This document shows, piece by piece, positions 54,151 to 63,144 of a stretch of DNA of 64,000 bases. The DNA lies in assembly GCF_000381545.1 (NCBI RefSeq), contig NZ_KB906689.1, positions 1 through 64,000 on the forward strand, read 5' to 3'. A model generated the notes under the pieces. The model was not told the origin of the DNA, ran no database searches, and saw only the letters and a program-made list of their open reading frames with translations. Origin of the DNA: Rhodonellum psychrophilum GCM71 = DSM 17998 (GTDB lineage: Bacteria > Bacteroidota > Bacteroidia > Cytophagales > Cyclobacteriaceae). The number at the start of each line of letters is the position of its first letter. Within the stretch, counting starts at the first letter, position 1. Position numbers and translations under genes: made by a program.

Positions 54151-54574
54151 CGAAAAAAACACTTCTGTCTTCAGAGAAATCAGGCAGGAATTCTTGGGAA
54201 CATTTTCAAAGGAAGAACAGCGGGCCAATCATTTTTTGAACAGCTATCCCAAGCAGATATTCATCGTCATGGTCGTCCTGATCATCATTTCCTCAATACT
54301 CACTTTTGTATTTCCCCCAACGGAAAAAAAACCAACCTATCCTGAGGAGCTGTTCTTTGATTCAGCAAAGGATATCAGGGATGGGGTTTCGGGGGAAATA
54401 TCCACAATTCTGGATTTGGGGGATCGGGTCAAAAGAATACGCATTTTAAAAACAGAGGTTGAGCGGATCATACAACTGGAGGAAATAAACCAGGCTGACA
54501 GCATGTTTCTGGAAAATGCCATACGCGAATTGGAATATTTCAACAACCAAAACAAAAAGAACAATGAAGATTGA
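54128..54574 (+). CDS. Small Tra-operon membrane protein in the TraL position
   Basis: This 148-aa protein has a cytosolic N-terminal segment (1-44), one TM helix (about 45-65: I-F-I-V-M-V-V-L-I-I-I-S-S-I-L-T-F-V-F) and a charged, helical periplasmic tail. In Bacteroidetes operons TraL lies between TraK and TraM, which fits, but the protein is longer than typical TraL and I see no diagnostic motif. It overlaps traK by 23 bp and traM by 11 bp. Confidence 0.6.
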   Translation: MFRKIRSSEKNTSVFREIRQEFLGTFSKEEQRANHFLNSYPKQIFIVMVVLIIISSILTFVFPPTEKKPTYPEELFFDSAKDIRDGVSGEISTILDLGDRVKRIRILKTEVERIIQLEEINQADSMFLENAIRELEYFNNQNKKNNED

Positions 54575-55781
54575 CTTTAAAAAACCAAAATATATCCTCC
54601 CGATAATCCTTCTTCCTTTCGTGTTTTTGCTGAATTACAGCATTCAGCCCTTTTACCAGGAAGAGGATACCCTGCCCATTGAGGGCGAGGAGAAAATTCA
54701 GGAAAGTATTGGAGACGTGTCCGACCAGATCCGAAAAAGGGGAATTGACGGCAAATTGGATGCTTTCAGGTCCAGGTATAAAAGTACGGATGGCTACACC
54801 GCCATCAAGAATCTGAAAATTGATGTTGAGGATCAGGAAGGCATTCCTTCCCAATATAACGAAGCGGAAAAAAGGATGTTGGACTCCATCGACAATGCCC
54901 TCCGGAAACAGATCAACCCAACGCAGACTTTTCAGAGAAACCTTGGCACCGGAAAGAGCGGAATGGACCGCTCGCCAAACAACAACTTGTCAAAAGAAGA
55001 TGAGGAATTGTTACAAGCCATAGAACAATTGCAGGGAGGAAAAAAGCAGGGCCAATCCAGATATGAGGATCCCATGGAGCTGTTTCGGGCGCAAATGGCC
55101 GTCATTGATTCCATCTCGAAAGCAAATGATCCCGGAATCCAAATTGCAAAACCACAGGAAGGACCCAAAGAAGAAGCCAGAGAACTTCCCAAATCCAAAG
55201 TCCTGAAGGCAGACTATGGGAGCGAAAACTTCAATACGGTGGGGATAACAGAAACAAAATCCTTCATAAAAGCCATCCTCGATGAGGATTTTGAGAAGGG
55301 CTCCTTGGGCGGGAGAATGAGAATAAGGCTTCTGGAAGATATACAGGTTGGAAATTCTTTCCTGAAGAAAGGAACTTACCTCTATGCCTTGATCAGCGGC
55401 TACGATGCCCAAAGGGTAAAACTTTCCATCAACAGTGTTTTGGTGGAAGACAAAATCCATCCTGTTCAGCTTTCTATTTATGATGTGGACGGAATGGAAG
55501 GCGTGTATGTACCCGTAAATTCCTTCCGGCAGTTTTCAAAGGAATTGGGTGGAAATGCTACCGGGGGGATGAATGTTCAGATGCAACAGGACCCCGGCTC
55601 CATGAACCAGTTTTACATGTCCACTCTTCAGAAACTGTTTTCATCCACCTCCCAGGCCATGTCCAAAAGCATCCGGCAAAATAGGGTCAACCTTAAATAC
55701 GGAACCTTTATTTATTTGATTGATCCGGATGATTTGCTTGAAACCGAATCCTTCCATACAGCAATCCTTAACCAGCAATAA
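54564..55781 (+). CDS. traM: Conjugal transfer protein TraM (VirB10-like)
   Basis: This 405-aa protein (ATG at 54564) has one TM helix (residues 13-29), a long acidic and Gln/Lys-rich periplasmic linker (40-215) and a C-terminal beta domain. That domain has I-K-A-I-L-D-E-D near 235, I-R-L-L-E-D, G-T-Y-L-Y-A-L-I-S-G-Y near 273 and Y-D-V-D-G-M-E-G-V-Y-V-P near 305, the TraM/VirB10 signature. It bridges both membranes. The frame stays open upstream to 54516 inside the previous gene, but the ATG at 54564 is better placed. Confidence 0.9.
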   Translation: MKIDFKKPKYILPIILLPFVFLLNYSIQPFYQEEDTLPIEGEEKIQESIGDVSDQIRKRGIDGKLDAFRSRYKSTDGYTAIKNLKIDVEDQEGIPSQYNEAEKRMLDSIDNALRKQINPTQTFQRNLGTGKSGMDRSPNNNLSKEDEELLQAIEQLQGGKKQGQSRYEDPMELFRAQMAVIDSISKANDPGIQIAKPQEGPKEEARELPKSKVLKADYGSENFNTVGITETKSFIKAILDEDFEKGSLGGRMRIRLLEDIQVGNSFLKKGTYLYALISGYDAQRVKLSINSVLVEDKIHPVQLSIYDVDGMEGVYVPVNSFRQFSKELGGNATGGMNVQMQQDPGSMNQFYMSTLQKLFSSTSQAMSKSIRQNRVNLKYGTFIYLIDPDDLLETESFHTAILNQQ

Positions 55782-55782
55782 T

Positions 55783-56625
55783 ATGAAACGCATCATACTT
55801 CTGTTATTTTTCCTCAGCGCTTCCCAGATGAATCTTTTTGGTCAAAAGATGGAGGGAGCACTTTTGCGCAACGACCTGCAAAGGGTATACATCCATGAGG
55901 ACATCTCCCTTCACTTTATTTCCCCCGAACCCATCCGGTATGTGGACATTTCCACCAAAAAACTGGTTGGCAATATCCCAATTGAAAATGTATTCCGGAT
56001 CAAGGCCCTAAAAGACAGTGTTGAGGTTTTCAATGGATACAACAGGTCGCTGGGCATCATCACCATCATTGGAGAAAAGTTCATTGCCCAATATGACTTG
56101 TGGTATGCTTCGGGATCCAATCCACTGGAAACCCAGATTGAAATCCTGCCCAAAAACACCAATCCACTCGACATCGGCGCAACACCCTTGTCCAAAAATG
56201 ACCTCCGGCAGTTCTCCATTGAAGCCTACAAAAAGAAAAAAAGCAAACACAACATTTACAGTTCCAAGTATGGCATCTCAGGTAGGGTCAACAACATTTA
56301 CACCTTTGAAGATTATGTCTTTTTGGACATCACCTACACCAACAGGACCAATTTAAAATTTGAAATTGACCAGGTCAGATTCAAAATAGCGGACAAAAGA
56401 ATCACGAAAGCCACCAATGTGCAGGCCATTGAAATAGAACCCGTATACCAGCTTTTTGACCAAAAGGAATTCAAGGGGAAGCACAGGAATATTTATGCGC
56501 TCAGGAAATTCTCCTTTCCCAACAACAAGATTCTTTCCATTGAACTGACTGAATCCCAGATTTCGGGAAGAACCCTCCTGCTCCAGATTGACTATTCGGA
56601 CCTGTTAACCGCGGACACCCTATGA
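55783..56625 (+). CDS. traN: Conjugal transfer protein TraN (VirB9-like, DUF4138)
   Basis: This 280-aa protein has a signal peptide ending L-F-G-Q and a beta-rich body: H-F-I-S-P-E-P-I-R-Y-V-D-I near 38, V-F-R-I-K-A, G-E-K-F-I-A-Q-Y-D-L-W-Y near 93 and a C-terminal F-L-D-I-T-Y-T-N-R-T-N-L near 185, typical of DUF4138/TraN. It forms the outer-membrane core with TraM. The ATG at 55783 is 1 bp after the traM stop. Its stop overlaps the next start. Confidence 0.88.
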   Translation: MKRIILLLFFLSASQMNLFGQKMEGALLRNDLQRVYIHEDISLHFISPEPIRYVDISTKKLVGNIPIENVFRIKALKDSVEVFNGYNRSLGIITIIGEKFIAQYDLWYASGSNPLETQIEILPKNTNPLDIGATPLSKNDLRQFSIEAYKKKKSKHNIYSSKYGISGRVNNIYTFEDYVFLDITYTNRTNLKFEIDQVRFKIADKRITKATNVQAIEIEPVYQLFDQKEFKGKHRNIYALRKFSFPNNKILSIELTESQISGRTLLLQIDYSDLLTADTL

Positions 56626-57089
56626 AGCCTATTTTCTCAATCCTGCTGATGTTTTGGGGTTTTATGGCCTGCCATGCCCAAAACGGAACAAAATACCTCA
56701 GCACAAAAGGGGGTGTTGGCTTAAAGGAAATCCATACGGGAGGTGTTTCCCTGGATTTCAACGGAAGGTACCATAACCAACATGAAATATTCGGTGAATG
56801 GGTAAGCTCTTCCAAAACCGACTATCAGACAATTATGGTTGGTTTTGCAGCAAAGCCTGCATTGCTCAGGAGCAACAACTCCACTTTAAGATTAAGGGCC
56901 GGAGCTGGAATCGGTTCCGATACAAGGAAGGCGGTTGCTGCGCCGCAGTTGGGTTTGGAGTTCTCCCAAACGCTGGGGAACAGGATGGACATCCTTGTCG
57001 GGAACGTCAATCAGGCAGTTCTTTGGGCGCCCAAACAGGAAAGGTGGCGCTTGCTCCTTGCTCTTGGAATCAGAATTCCATTAAACTGA
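56622..57089 (+). CDS. TraO-like small outer-membrane-type protein
   Basis: This 155-aa protein has a signal peptide with A-C-H-A-Q at its end and alternating strand patterns (L-D-F-N-G-R-Y-H, L-R-L-R-A-G-A-G-I-G, L-G-L-E-F) ending in I-R-I-P-L-N, as in a small beta barrel. Position after TraN matches TraO, and its A-x-P-Q-L-G-L-E-F segment fits TraO-type proteins, which are about 190 aa; this one is shorter. A lipoprotein with Cys near residue 17 is an alternative reading. It overlaps traN by 4 bp. Confidence 0.65.
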   Translation: MKPIFSILLMFWGFMACHAQNGTKYLSTKGGVGLKEIHTGGVSLDFNGRYHNQHEIFGEWVSSSKTDYQTIMVGFAAKPALLRSNNSTLRLRAGAGIGSDTRKAVAAPQLGLEFSQTLGNRMDILVGNVNQAVLWAPKQERWRLLLALGIRIPLN

Positions 57090-57095
57090 TCTGAG

Positions 57096-59078
57096 ATGGA
57101 AGAGAAAAGAGATTTGCAAAAACTGCATGGCCTGTTTCAGTTCCTGATCTATATGATGGTGTTCATGGAAATCTTCATGTACCTCTATTCCCATAAAGCC
57201 ATCGCATGGCAGGAAGCGGAAAGGTTGCTCAACCCGGTGGTGGAGAAACTGATGAACATCCCCATTTACCAAAATCTGTTGTTCAGCAAGTTTGCCATAT
57301 TGCTTGCCATTTGCTTGGCTGCCGTAGGTACACTGTCCAAAAAGGAGTTGAATCTCAATCCCAAAAGGCAGATTGTGTTTCCTTTGACCATTGGCTTGCT
57401 GCTCTTTTTTGGCTCCTTGTATTTTTTCACCCTGGAAGAAAATCCCGAAATCCTAACCCATACCTCATGGGCAGATCTCGGATATATGGTGTGCACCTTC
57501 ATCGGGGCTGTCCTGACACATACTTCCTTGGACAATGTTTCCAAGCTCATCAAAAGTGGATTAGGAAAAGACGAATGGAACATTGAAGGTGAGTCCTTTA
57601 TGCAACAAAAAGAAATCATCAATACCCCCTATTCTGTCAACATCCCCATGCAGTTTTACTTCAAAAAGAGGATACACAAGGGATGGATCAACATCGTCAA
57701 CCCCTTTCGGGGAACGCTCCTGATCGGGACACCCGGAAGCGGGAAATCCTATGGGGTGGTCAATCCCTTTATCCGACAGATGATCGCCAAAGGATATACG
57801 ATGTGTCTTTACGATTTCAAATTCCCGGACTTGGGGCAGATCGCATACTATCATTACCTGCTTGCCAAGCAACACGGAAGCAACAGGGGATTTTCCTTCC
57901 ATGTGATCAACCTGGATCATGTGGAACATTCCAGAAGAATCAATCCTTTAAAAAGGGAATACATCCAAACCCTTGCGGATGCCTCAGAAACCGCTGAAGC
58001 CATCGTGGAATCGCTGCAAAAATCGGAATCCTCGGGAGGATCTGACAAATTCTTTACACAGTCAGCCGTTAATTTTCTGGCCTCCTGCATTTACTTTATT
58101 TCCCGACATGATCATGGCGCTTGTTCCACATTTGCCCATCTGCTGGCCTTTCTGAACAGGACCTACGTGGAGATATTCACCTGTCTTTCGGCTTATCCAG
58201 AACTGGAATCTTTGCTGAGTCCCTTCCGAAGTGCCTTGGAAAAAAGGGCTTATGAACAATTGGAAGGACAGATCGGCACCTTGAAAATCTTCATCTCAAG
58301 GCTGAATACCAAGGAAACGGCTTGGGTATTTTCCGGAGATGACTTTAACCTTAAAATCTCCGATCCGCTCTCCCCTTCCCTATTGGTATTGGCAAACAGT
58401 CCTGCCACACAAAACATCAATTCTACCTGCTATTCCGTGATCGTAAACAGGTTGACCCGGCTGATCAATGACAAGGGCAATCTGCCGGTGGCCATTATCG
58501 CAGATGAAGCCCCAACGCTGTATATCCACAGGGTCGAAAATCTGATTTCCACAGCCAGGAGCAACAAAGTCGCGGTGCTTCTGGGGCTGCAGGAATTGCC
58601 GCAGTTGAAGCAGCTCCAGGGAAAAGACACTGCCGCAACCATGACAGCGGTCATTGGCAACGTGTTGAGTGGTTCGGTCAGGAACAAGGAAACACTGGAG
58701 TGGCTGGAAAGAATGTTTGGCAAGAGAAAGCAGTTGGGGGAAAGTGTTTCCATCGACCGTACCAGGACCTCCGTCTCCCTGAACGAGAGGTATGAGCCCT
58801 TGATCCCTGCCGGAAAAATCGCAGGTATGCAGACAGGGGAAATGGTAGGTCTTCTGGCTTTTGAGGCAGACAAATTTGATGGGAAGTACAAGACGGCCAA
58901 TCTCCATTGCAGGATAAACCTTGATGGGAAAGCGCTAAAAAGAGAGGCGGAAAATTACCGGCCGCTTCCTAAATTCTTTGATTTCAATGGAGACAAGGAA
59001 AATATTCTAAACCAGAACTTTATGAAAATAAGGAATGAGGTCGAGCAGATGGTAATCGCATACTCCACGATGGAGTAA
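57096..59078 (+). CDS. Type IV coupling protein (VirD4/TraG family, MobC-like)
   Basis: This 660-aa protein docks the relaxosome to the secretion channel. It has four TM-like helices in the first 150 residues (about 12-30, 62-77, 86-108 and 123-142), Walker A G-T-P-G-S-G-K-S near 211-218, a Y-D-F-K-F-P motif near 242 and Walker B A-I-I-A-D-E-A-P near 466-473. Other blocks, L-L-G-L-Q-E-L-P-Q-L near 495 and N-V-L-S-G-S-V near 523, are typical of the T4CP RecA fold. It is 6 bp after the TraO-like gene. Confidence 0.9.
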   Translation: MEEKRDLQKLHGLFQFLIYMMVFMEIFMYLYSHKAIAWQEAERLLNPVVEKLMNIPIYQNLLFSKFAILLAICLAAVGTLSKKELNLNPKRQIVFPLTIGLLLFFGSLYFFTLEENPEILTHTSWADLGYMVCTFIGAVLTHTSLDNVSKLIKSGLGKDEWNIEGESFMQQKEIINTPYSVNIPMQFYFKKRIHKGWINIVNPFRGTLLIGTPGSGKSYGVVNPFIRQMIAKGYTMCLYDFKFPDLGQIAYYHYLLAKQHGSNRGFSFHVINLDHVEHSRRINPLKREYIQTLADASETAEAIVESLQKSESSGGSDKFFTQSAVNFLASCIYFISRHDHGACSTFAHLLAFLNRTYVEIFTCLSAYPELESLLSPFRSALEKRAYEQLEGQIGTLKIFISRLNTKETAWVFSGDDFNLKISDPLSPSLLVLANSPATQNINSTCYSVIVNRLTRLINDKGNLPVAIIADEAPTLYIHRVENLISTARSNKVAVLLGLQELPQLKQLQGKDTAATMTAVIGNVLSGSVRNKETLEWLERMFGKRKQLGESVSIDRTRTSVSLNERYEPLIPAGKIAGMQTGEMVGLLAFEADKFDGKYKTANLHCRINLDGKALKREAENYRPLPKFFDFNGDKENILNQNFMKIRNEVEQMVIAYSTME

Positions 59079-59115
59079 TGAAGAGAAATTCGCCACACCA
59101 CCATAGGAGACAAGG

Positions 59116-59745
59116 ATGAAAGCATTGACAATTTTTTTCTGCCTGTTAGCAGGCCTTTCGGAAACCAAGGCCCAGGAATTCCATACTGTTGATCGTGGCT
59201 TCAACCCAAAGAAAGTCAATCTCCATCGGTCCGAATTTGTTTCTGAAACAACTGAAACCCCTGTGATCAATCCAATTGTCCTTGCAGATTCAGAGTCAGA
59301 TTCAGGCATGGCCGTTTTGTTCAGCCCGCCATTAGATAGGATGGTTGCCACTTCGGGTTTTGGATACAGAAAAGACCCATTTGTGGGTTCAAGGCAATTC
59401 CATTCAGGCATTGACCTTCAGTCCAACAAAAGTGAGGTGTATGGGATGCTTCCTGGAAAAGTTATTGAAACCGGATATGACTCCAAGCTTGGCCGATATA
59501 TCAAAATCCGGCACGGCCAATACTTGGCGATCTATGGCCATCTGAATTCCATTTTTGTTTCTCCGGAGGATTTCGTGAGACCCGGAATGTTGATCGGGAT
59601 TACCGGCAGTACCGGAAGATCCACGGGAGACCATCTGCACCTCAGCATCAAAAAAGGGGACCAACCCATTCACCCCCTCCTGTTTTTAAAGGCCATCCAC
59701 ATGGTCAAGTCCAAAGAAGATTTACTTAACCTTTTAACCCCATAA
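59116..59745 (+). CDS. M23-family peptidoglycan peptidase of the transfer operon
   Basis: This 209-aa protein has a signal peptide ending T-K-A-Q and a LytM/M23 domain (about 70-195). It shows G-F-G-Y-R-K-D-P near 82, the zinc motif F-H-S-G-I-D-L near 95 (H-x3-D), Y-G-H-L-N near 137 and H-L-H-L near 174. It presumably opens peptidoglycan so the transfer channel can be assembled. A 37-bp gap separates it from the coupling-protein gene. Confidence 0.88.
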   Translation: MKALTIFFCLLAGLSETKAQEFHTVDRGFNPKKVNLHRSEFVSETTETPVINPIVLADSESDSGMAVLFSPPLDRMVATSGFGYRKDPFVGSRQFHSGIDLQSNKSEVYGMLPGKVIETGYDSKLGRYIKIRHGQYLAIYGHLNSIFVSPEDFVRPGMLIGITGSTGRSTGDHLHLSIKKGDQPIHPLLFLKAIHMVKSKEDLLNLLTP

Positions 59746-59747
59746 AC

Positions 59748-59930
59748 ATGAAAACAACTGCAGAAAAAACGATGAAATCCCTGATGCAAAAACTCGATCA
59801 GGCCGAATCCGGGATGGAGGTTCAACTTTCCAAAGAGGAAGGAGAACTGTATAGGATCGATACGATGGACGAACTGCCCTTGGAAGATCTGATCGATAAG
59901 GACCATGCTGATGACTTAAAGGACAACTGA
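59748..59930 (+). CDS. Small acidic protein, unknown function
   Basis: This 60-aa acidic helical protein (T-M-K-S-L-M-Q-K-L-D-Q-A-E-S-G-M near residue 8, a K-E-E-G-E-L-Y-R-I-D segment, and a Asp/Glu-rich end) has an ATG 2 bp after the M23 stop and ends 1 bp before ardC. The tight packing argues that it is translated. It has no recognised family; an accessory or regulator of ArdC is possible but only inferred. Confidence 0.55.
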   Translation: MKTTAEKTMKSLMQKLDQAESGMEVQLSKEEGELYRIDTMDELPLEDLIDKDHADDLKDN

Positions 59931-59931
59931 G

Positions 59932-60939
59932 ATGGCAGCGGAACAGAAGAAAATGCACGAAATCGTGGCTGAGAAAATCATTGATCAGCTGAAAGAAGGC
60001 ACTGCTCCCTGGCAGCTGCCATGGGAAAAATCGACCTCGGCTTCTACAAAGCCCTACAATGCGGTGACCAATCAGGCCTATAAAGGATTGAATTCCCTGT
60101 ACCTCCAGATGTTTACCCCTTTCGAGGATCCAAGATGGGCAACCTTCAAACAGGCACAGTCCCAGGGTTGGCAGGTAGAAAAAGGAGCCAAGGGGATGTT
60201 TATCAATTTTGTGAAAACCCATGAATATTATCCCAAAAGAGATGAAAAAGGAAGACCTGTCCTGGATGAAAAAGGCATGCCGGTTAAGGTCAGAACCGAA
60301 CTCACCAGTCCCATTATCACCAAAGCCTGGGTATTCAATGCCGAACAGATCAAAGGAATTGCCCCATTGGCCAATAAAGAAGAAGTAAGCACCTGGGAAA
60401 AAATCAGCAGGGCGGAAAACCTGATTCAGCATTCGGGGGCAAGGATAGAGCATGTTCAGGGAAACAATGCCTACTACTCTCCTATGGCGGACAAAATACG
60501 AATGCCTGAAAGAAGCCAATTTAAATCCTCTGACAGGTACTATTCCACGCTCTTGCATGAACTGGGACATTGGACGGGCCACAAAGAAAGATTGGACAGA
60601 AGTATGATGAACACCTTTGGCACTGCGGATTACGCAAGGGAAGAATTGCGGGCTGAAATCGCCAGCATGATGATCGGGTCTGAGCTGGAAATCGGCCACG
60701 ATCCCAAGCAGCATGTGGCTTATGTGGACAATTGGATCCAAATACTGAAAGAAAAGCCATTTGAAATCCACCTGGCCGCAGCGGATTCCCAAAAAATATT
60801 TGATTTCCTGATGACCTATAACCGGAAAAGGGAACTGAATCAAAAGGGAGAAATAAAGCCTGTAGAAGGAACGGAAATGCAGAAAGAACAGGAATTGAAC
60901 ACGATTGAAACAGAACAAACCCTAAAAAGAGGACGATGA
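59932..60939 (+). CDS. ArdC-like antirestriction protein (ssDNA-binding domain plus zincin)
   Basis: This 335-aa protein has an N-terminal DUF1738/ArdC domain (5-130: I-V-A-E-K-I-I-D-Q-L-K-E-G-T-A-P-W-Q-L-P-W near residue 10, N-S-L-Y-L near 53) and a metallopeptidase-like domain. The latter carries L-H-E-L-G-H-W-T-G-H near 207 and E-E-L-R-A-E-I-A-S near 232. ArdC proteins enter recipients and protect incoming single-stranded DNA against restriction. Its last bases overlap the next gene by 4 bp. The domain layout and motifs are complete. Confidence 0.88.
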   Translation: MAAEQKKMHEIVAEKIIDQLKEGTAPWQLPWEKSTSASTKPYNAVTNQAYKGLNSLYLQMFTPFEDPRWATFKQAQSQGWQVEKGAKGMFINFVKTHEYYPKRDEKGRPVLDEKGMPVKVRTELTSPIITKAWVFNAEQIKGIAPLANKEEVSTWEKISRAENLIQHSGARIEHVQGNNAYYSPMADKIRMPERSQFKSSDRYYSTLLHELGHWTGHKERLDRSMMNTFGTADYAREELRAEIASMMIGSELEIGHDPKQHVAYVDNWIQILKEKPFEIHLAAADSQKIFDFLMTYNRKRELNQKGEIKPVEGTEMQKEQELNTIETEQTLKRGR

Positions 60940-61853
60940 AGACAGACAACATATTGCCCATGAAGGATTTGAAAATCTTCGGGATTTATAAAAATGGTCA
61001 ATTCACCATCCCGGAAGAGCAGGTAACGGCATTGAAAAACGGGAAAATGACTGATGTGGTGGAATTGAAAAACCTCAAGGGAAAGGACATGGAAATTGAG
61101 TCCCTCCCGGCAAGGCTTTCCATCGTAAAGGGTGAGGACGGCTTGCCTGCCTTGCGCATTGATCCTGTCTATCGGGAACCCAATTCCCACCCCAAACTCT
61201 CCATGGAGGAAAGGCAAAAACTTATCCGGTCTGAATTGGCCAATCTCAGGAAAAGTTATGTAGACAATAACGGCAATGTCCAAACCGAAATCATAGAATA
61301 TGACCAGGACACAAGGCAGTTTATGAGCTATAATCCAAGGGCAGTAAAAGCACCGGAGGCAGTTGATGGCCAAACTTTGTCCCCCGAACAAAAGAAGAAA
61401 TTCAGGGAGGGTGAAAAGGTACAGCTAGAGGACGGGACGGAATTCCAACTCCATACCAGCAGCAAAAGCGGATTGAGATCCAATCGCTCCGGCTTGGTAT
61501 TGTCAGTCATCCTCGATGGGGGAATATCCTATCTGTTGATTACGGGTTTGAAAACGATGCTGGGAAAGAAAAGCGAAGTGGAGCAATCCTATTCCAAGGG
61601 GTATCAGGATGGAATCAGGGAGGTCCAAAAACAGATCGAAAGAAGGATCGCCTCAAACCCCAGGGACAAAGATGCCATTCGGGACATGAACGTAGTCAGG
61701 CAGGAATTATCCAAATTGGTCCCCAACCAATCCATCCATTACAAAAGGATGGATTACGATGATGCCAAACGGTTCAATTCCATTGATACCGAGGAAGGCC
61801 GAAACCCAAAACTGAATCAGGAAAGGGATGAAAACCGTCAAAGAAGGATTTGA
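60936..61853 (+). CDS. DUF4099-like mobile-element protein with one TM segment
   Basis: This 305-aa protein has an N-terminal module with E-E-R-Q-K-L-I-R-S-E-L-A and K-K-K-F-R-E-G-E-K-V-Q-L-E-D-G-T-E-F-Q near 150, resembling DUF3945/DUF4099 proteins of Bacteroidetes elements. One TM helix follows (about 188-204) and then a charged helical tail. Function is unknown; position next to ArdC is usual for these proteins. Its start overlaps ardC and its end overlaps the next gene by 26 bp. Confidence 0.6.
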   Translation: MKTDNILPMKDLKIFGIYKNGQFTIPEEQVTALKNGKMTDVVELKNLKGKDMEIESLPARLSIVKGEDGLPALRIDPVYREPNSHPKLSMEERQKLIRSELANLRKSYVDNNGNVQTEIIEYDQDTRQFMSYNPRAVKAPEAVDGQTLSPEQKKKFREGEKVQLEDGTEFQLHTSSKSGLRSNRSGLVLSVILDGGISYLLITGLKTMLGKKSEVEQSYSKGYQDGIREVQKQIERRIASNPRDKDAIRDMNVVRQELSKLVPNQSIHYKRMDYDDAKRFNSIDTEEGRNPKLNQERDENRQRRI

Positions 61854-62475
61854 CCTGCTGGATTTCAAGGGTGTTGACAGGGAGGTTCAACACCTTTTTT
61901 CAAATGTCTGGACGGAAGATGAATTTGGAAGATTGAAGGCAGACTATCTGGATGCAAAGGGAGAAAAAGTGGACGAAGAAATCCTTTATGTATCGGGCTT
62001 GAAGTTTTCCGCCCAGGGCATTCTACATTTTGCAACAGCAGACCCGAGCATGGTGAAAACCGTTTTGATCTCGGATGCAGTTGCCAATCTGGTGTTTTTT
62101 GCCAAGGCCTTCCATCAGCGCCTGCGGCTGGACTACTGCAGCTTTATTGCTACCGGCTGCCTTCCGGACAAAAACATGTTCTTGAAAACCCTAAATCATT
62201 ATCCATTTGCGAATAAATTCCATTCCATTTTCGGAAACTCCCTTTTCGGAAAAGTCAGGGACTGCAAGATCCAACATTGGATTCAGGGGAAAGATTGTTC
62301 ATTCAGGATTGATGGTGAAAAGGTGATCGCGCAATACCTAAACCGGGAGTATAGCCTTCCAATAAAGGAATTTTCATTGCGGAATCATTTGCGACAGCTT
62401 TCGGTAAGACAAAGCCTGTCCACATATAAGCCCGGGAAATCAAGTTTGGAAAATTATTGGGAAATAAATCTATAA
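61828..62475 (+). CDS. Mobile-element protein with possible degenerate Toprim-like fold
   Basis: This 215-aa protein has a central block V-L-I-S-D-A-V-A-N-L-V-F-F-A-K-A (near 72) followed by F-I-A-T-G-C-L-P-D-K-N (near 107). The order and spacing resemble the strand-Glu-helix and next strand of Toprim domains, but the catalytic Glu is Asp and the D-x-D motif is missing. It is therefore either inactive or unrelated. It closes the co-directional tra operon, with a 26-bp overlap to the preceding gene. Confidence 0.5.
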   Translation: MKTVKEGFDLLDFKGVDREVQHLFSNVWTEDEFGRLKADYLDAKGEKVDEEILYVSGLKFSAQGILHFATADPSMVKTVLISDAVANLVFFAKAFHQRLRLDYCSFIATGCLPDKNMFLKTLNHYPFANKFHSIFGNSLFGKVRDCKIQHWIQGKDCSFRIDGEKVIAQYLNREYSLPIKEFSLRNHLRQLSVRQSLSTYKPGKSSLENYWEINL

Positions 62476-62514
62476 AAAAGGGAATAAAAATTTACATAAA
62501 TAAAACGGTTTTGC

Positions 62515-62536
62515 TATTTTTATGTATATAAAAATA
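62515..62536. promoter_or_regulatory. Inverted repeat upstream of the lipoprotein gene (possible XRE-type operator)
   Basis: TATTTTTAT (62515-62523) is the inverted complement of ATAAAAATA (62528-62536). The left arm sits in TTTTGCTATTTTTAT, which shares TTTTGCTAT with the palindrome at 40513-40547. The same regulator could bind both sites, but the second arm here is not the same, so this is weak. Confidence 0.3.
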
Positions 62537-62652
62537 TACAGTTTAACAAGCTAGGGTTTTGACTACCTGAATCTTAACCAGTTTTTGCAAGATGGAAATT
62601 TAAACTACACCCCCTTTGTCATCATATTTTTAACCTAAAACCTTTTTTAACC

Positions 62653-63144
62653 ATGAAAAACCTAACTCCTTTATTCGTGCTTGCATTTACGCTCCTCCTG
62701 TTTTCATGTGGCGAAGACGCTGATGAGCCTACCCTTGTTGAAAAAGACGTTCGGATTGAAATAGATTTTGAAGGCAGCGCAGACAAGTACCTCATCACTT
62801 TTGGTATTCATACCCTGAACAGGGGCATCAACGGATTTGTCACCCCCATCATCACGCAACCCGCCAACTTGCAATGGACCCAGATCATCCCGCAAGCAAA
62901 TGGTTACAACCTCACCAGCGATGGGAGCATCGGAAACCTGATCGTCACATCCGACCAGCCCGCCCATACCGTCGGTTTTATTTTCAATGCCACATATAAA
63001 GGAGGAATTCCCGACACAAATTTCCAGGTATTAAAAGCATCCATTAGGTTATTTGGAAACAATACCGAGGTGAAACGCTACAATTTTCAGGCAAGACCGA
63101 TTGGGGAGGTTTCGGTGCCGATAAGTGAAGTGGTGAGGTTTTGA
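62653..63144 (+). CDS. Lipoprotein, unknown function
   Basis: This 163-aa protein has a signal peptide and lipobox (L-L-F-S-C, Cys near residue 19) and a D/E-rich linker. The mature part is beta-rich with no recognised family (F-E-G-S-A-D-K-Y-L-I-T-F near 37, V-G-F-I-F-N-A-T-Y near 110). It stands alone with 177 bp upstream containing the small inverted repeat. It could be element cargo or chromosomal. Confidence 0.65.
   Translation: MKNLTPLFVLAFTLLLFSCGEDADEPTLVEKDVRIEIDFEGSADKYLITFGIHTLNRGINGFVTPIITQPANLQWTQIIPQANGYNLTSDGSIGNLIVTSDQPAHTVGFIFNATYKGGIPDTNFQVLKASIRLFGNNTEVKRYNFQARPIGEVSVPISEVVRF

Larger units (their letters stand above)
32254..62475 (+). mobile_element. Integrative conjugative element or integrated plasmid, visible core
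   Basis: The region carries a linked set of HTH protein, VapE ATPase, primase, relaxase with accessory protein, ParA-like TraA, a near-complete Bacteroidetes TraE-to-TraO type IV secretion set, VirD4 coupling protein, M23 hydrolase and ArdC. The limits given are the first and last element-type genes, not proven ends. No integrase, excisionase cluster or matching attachment sites are visible, so the real right end is probably outside the window. The cargo here is a TerY/PP2C/kinase operon on the opposite strand. Confidence 0.75.

Noticed and set aside
59734-60918. 394-aa open frame on the minus strand opposite ardC
   Set aside because: It is a shadow of the ArdC gene: the plus-strand protein has clear family motifs, while the antisense protein is rich in Phe, His, Cys and Arg with no pattern.
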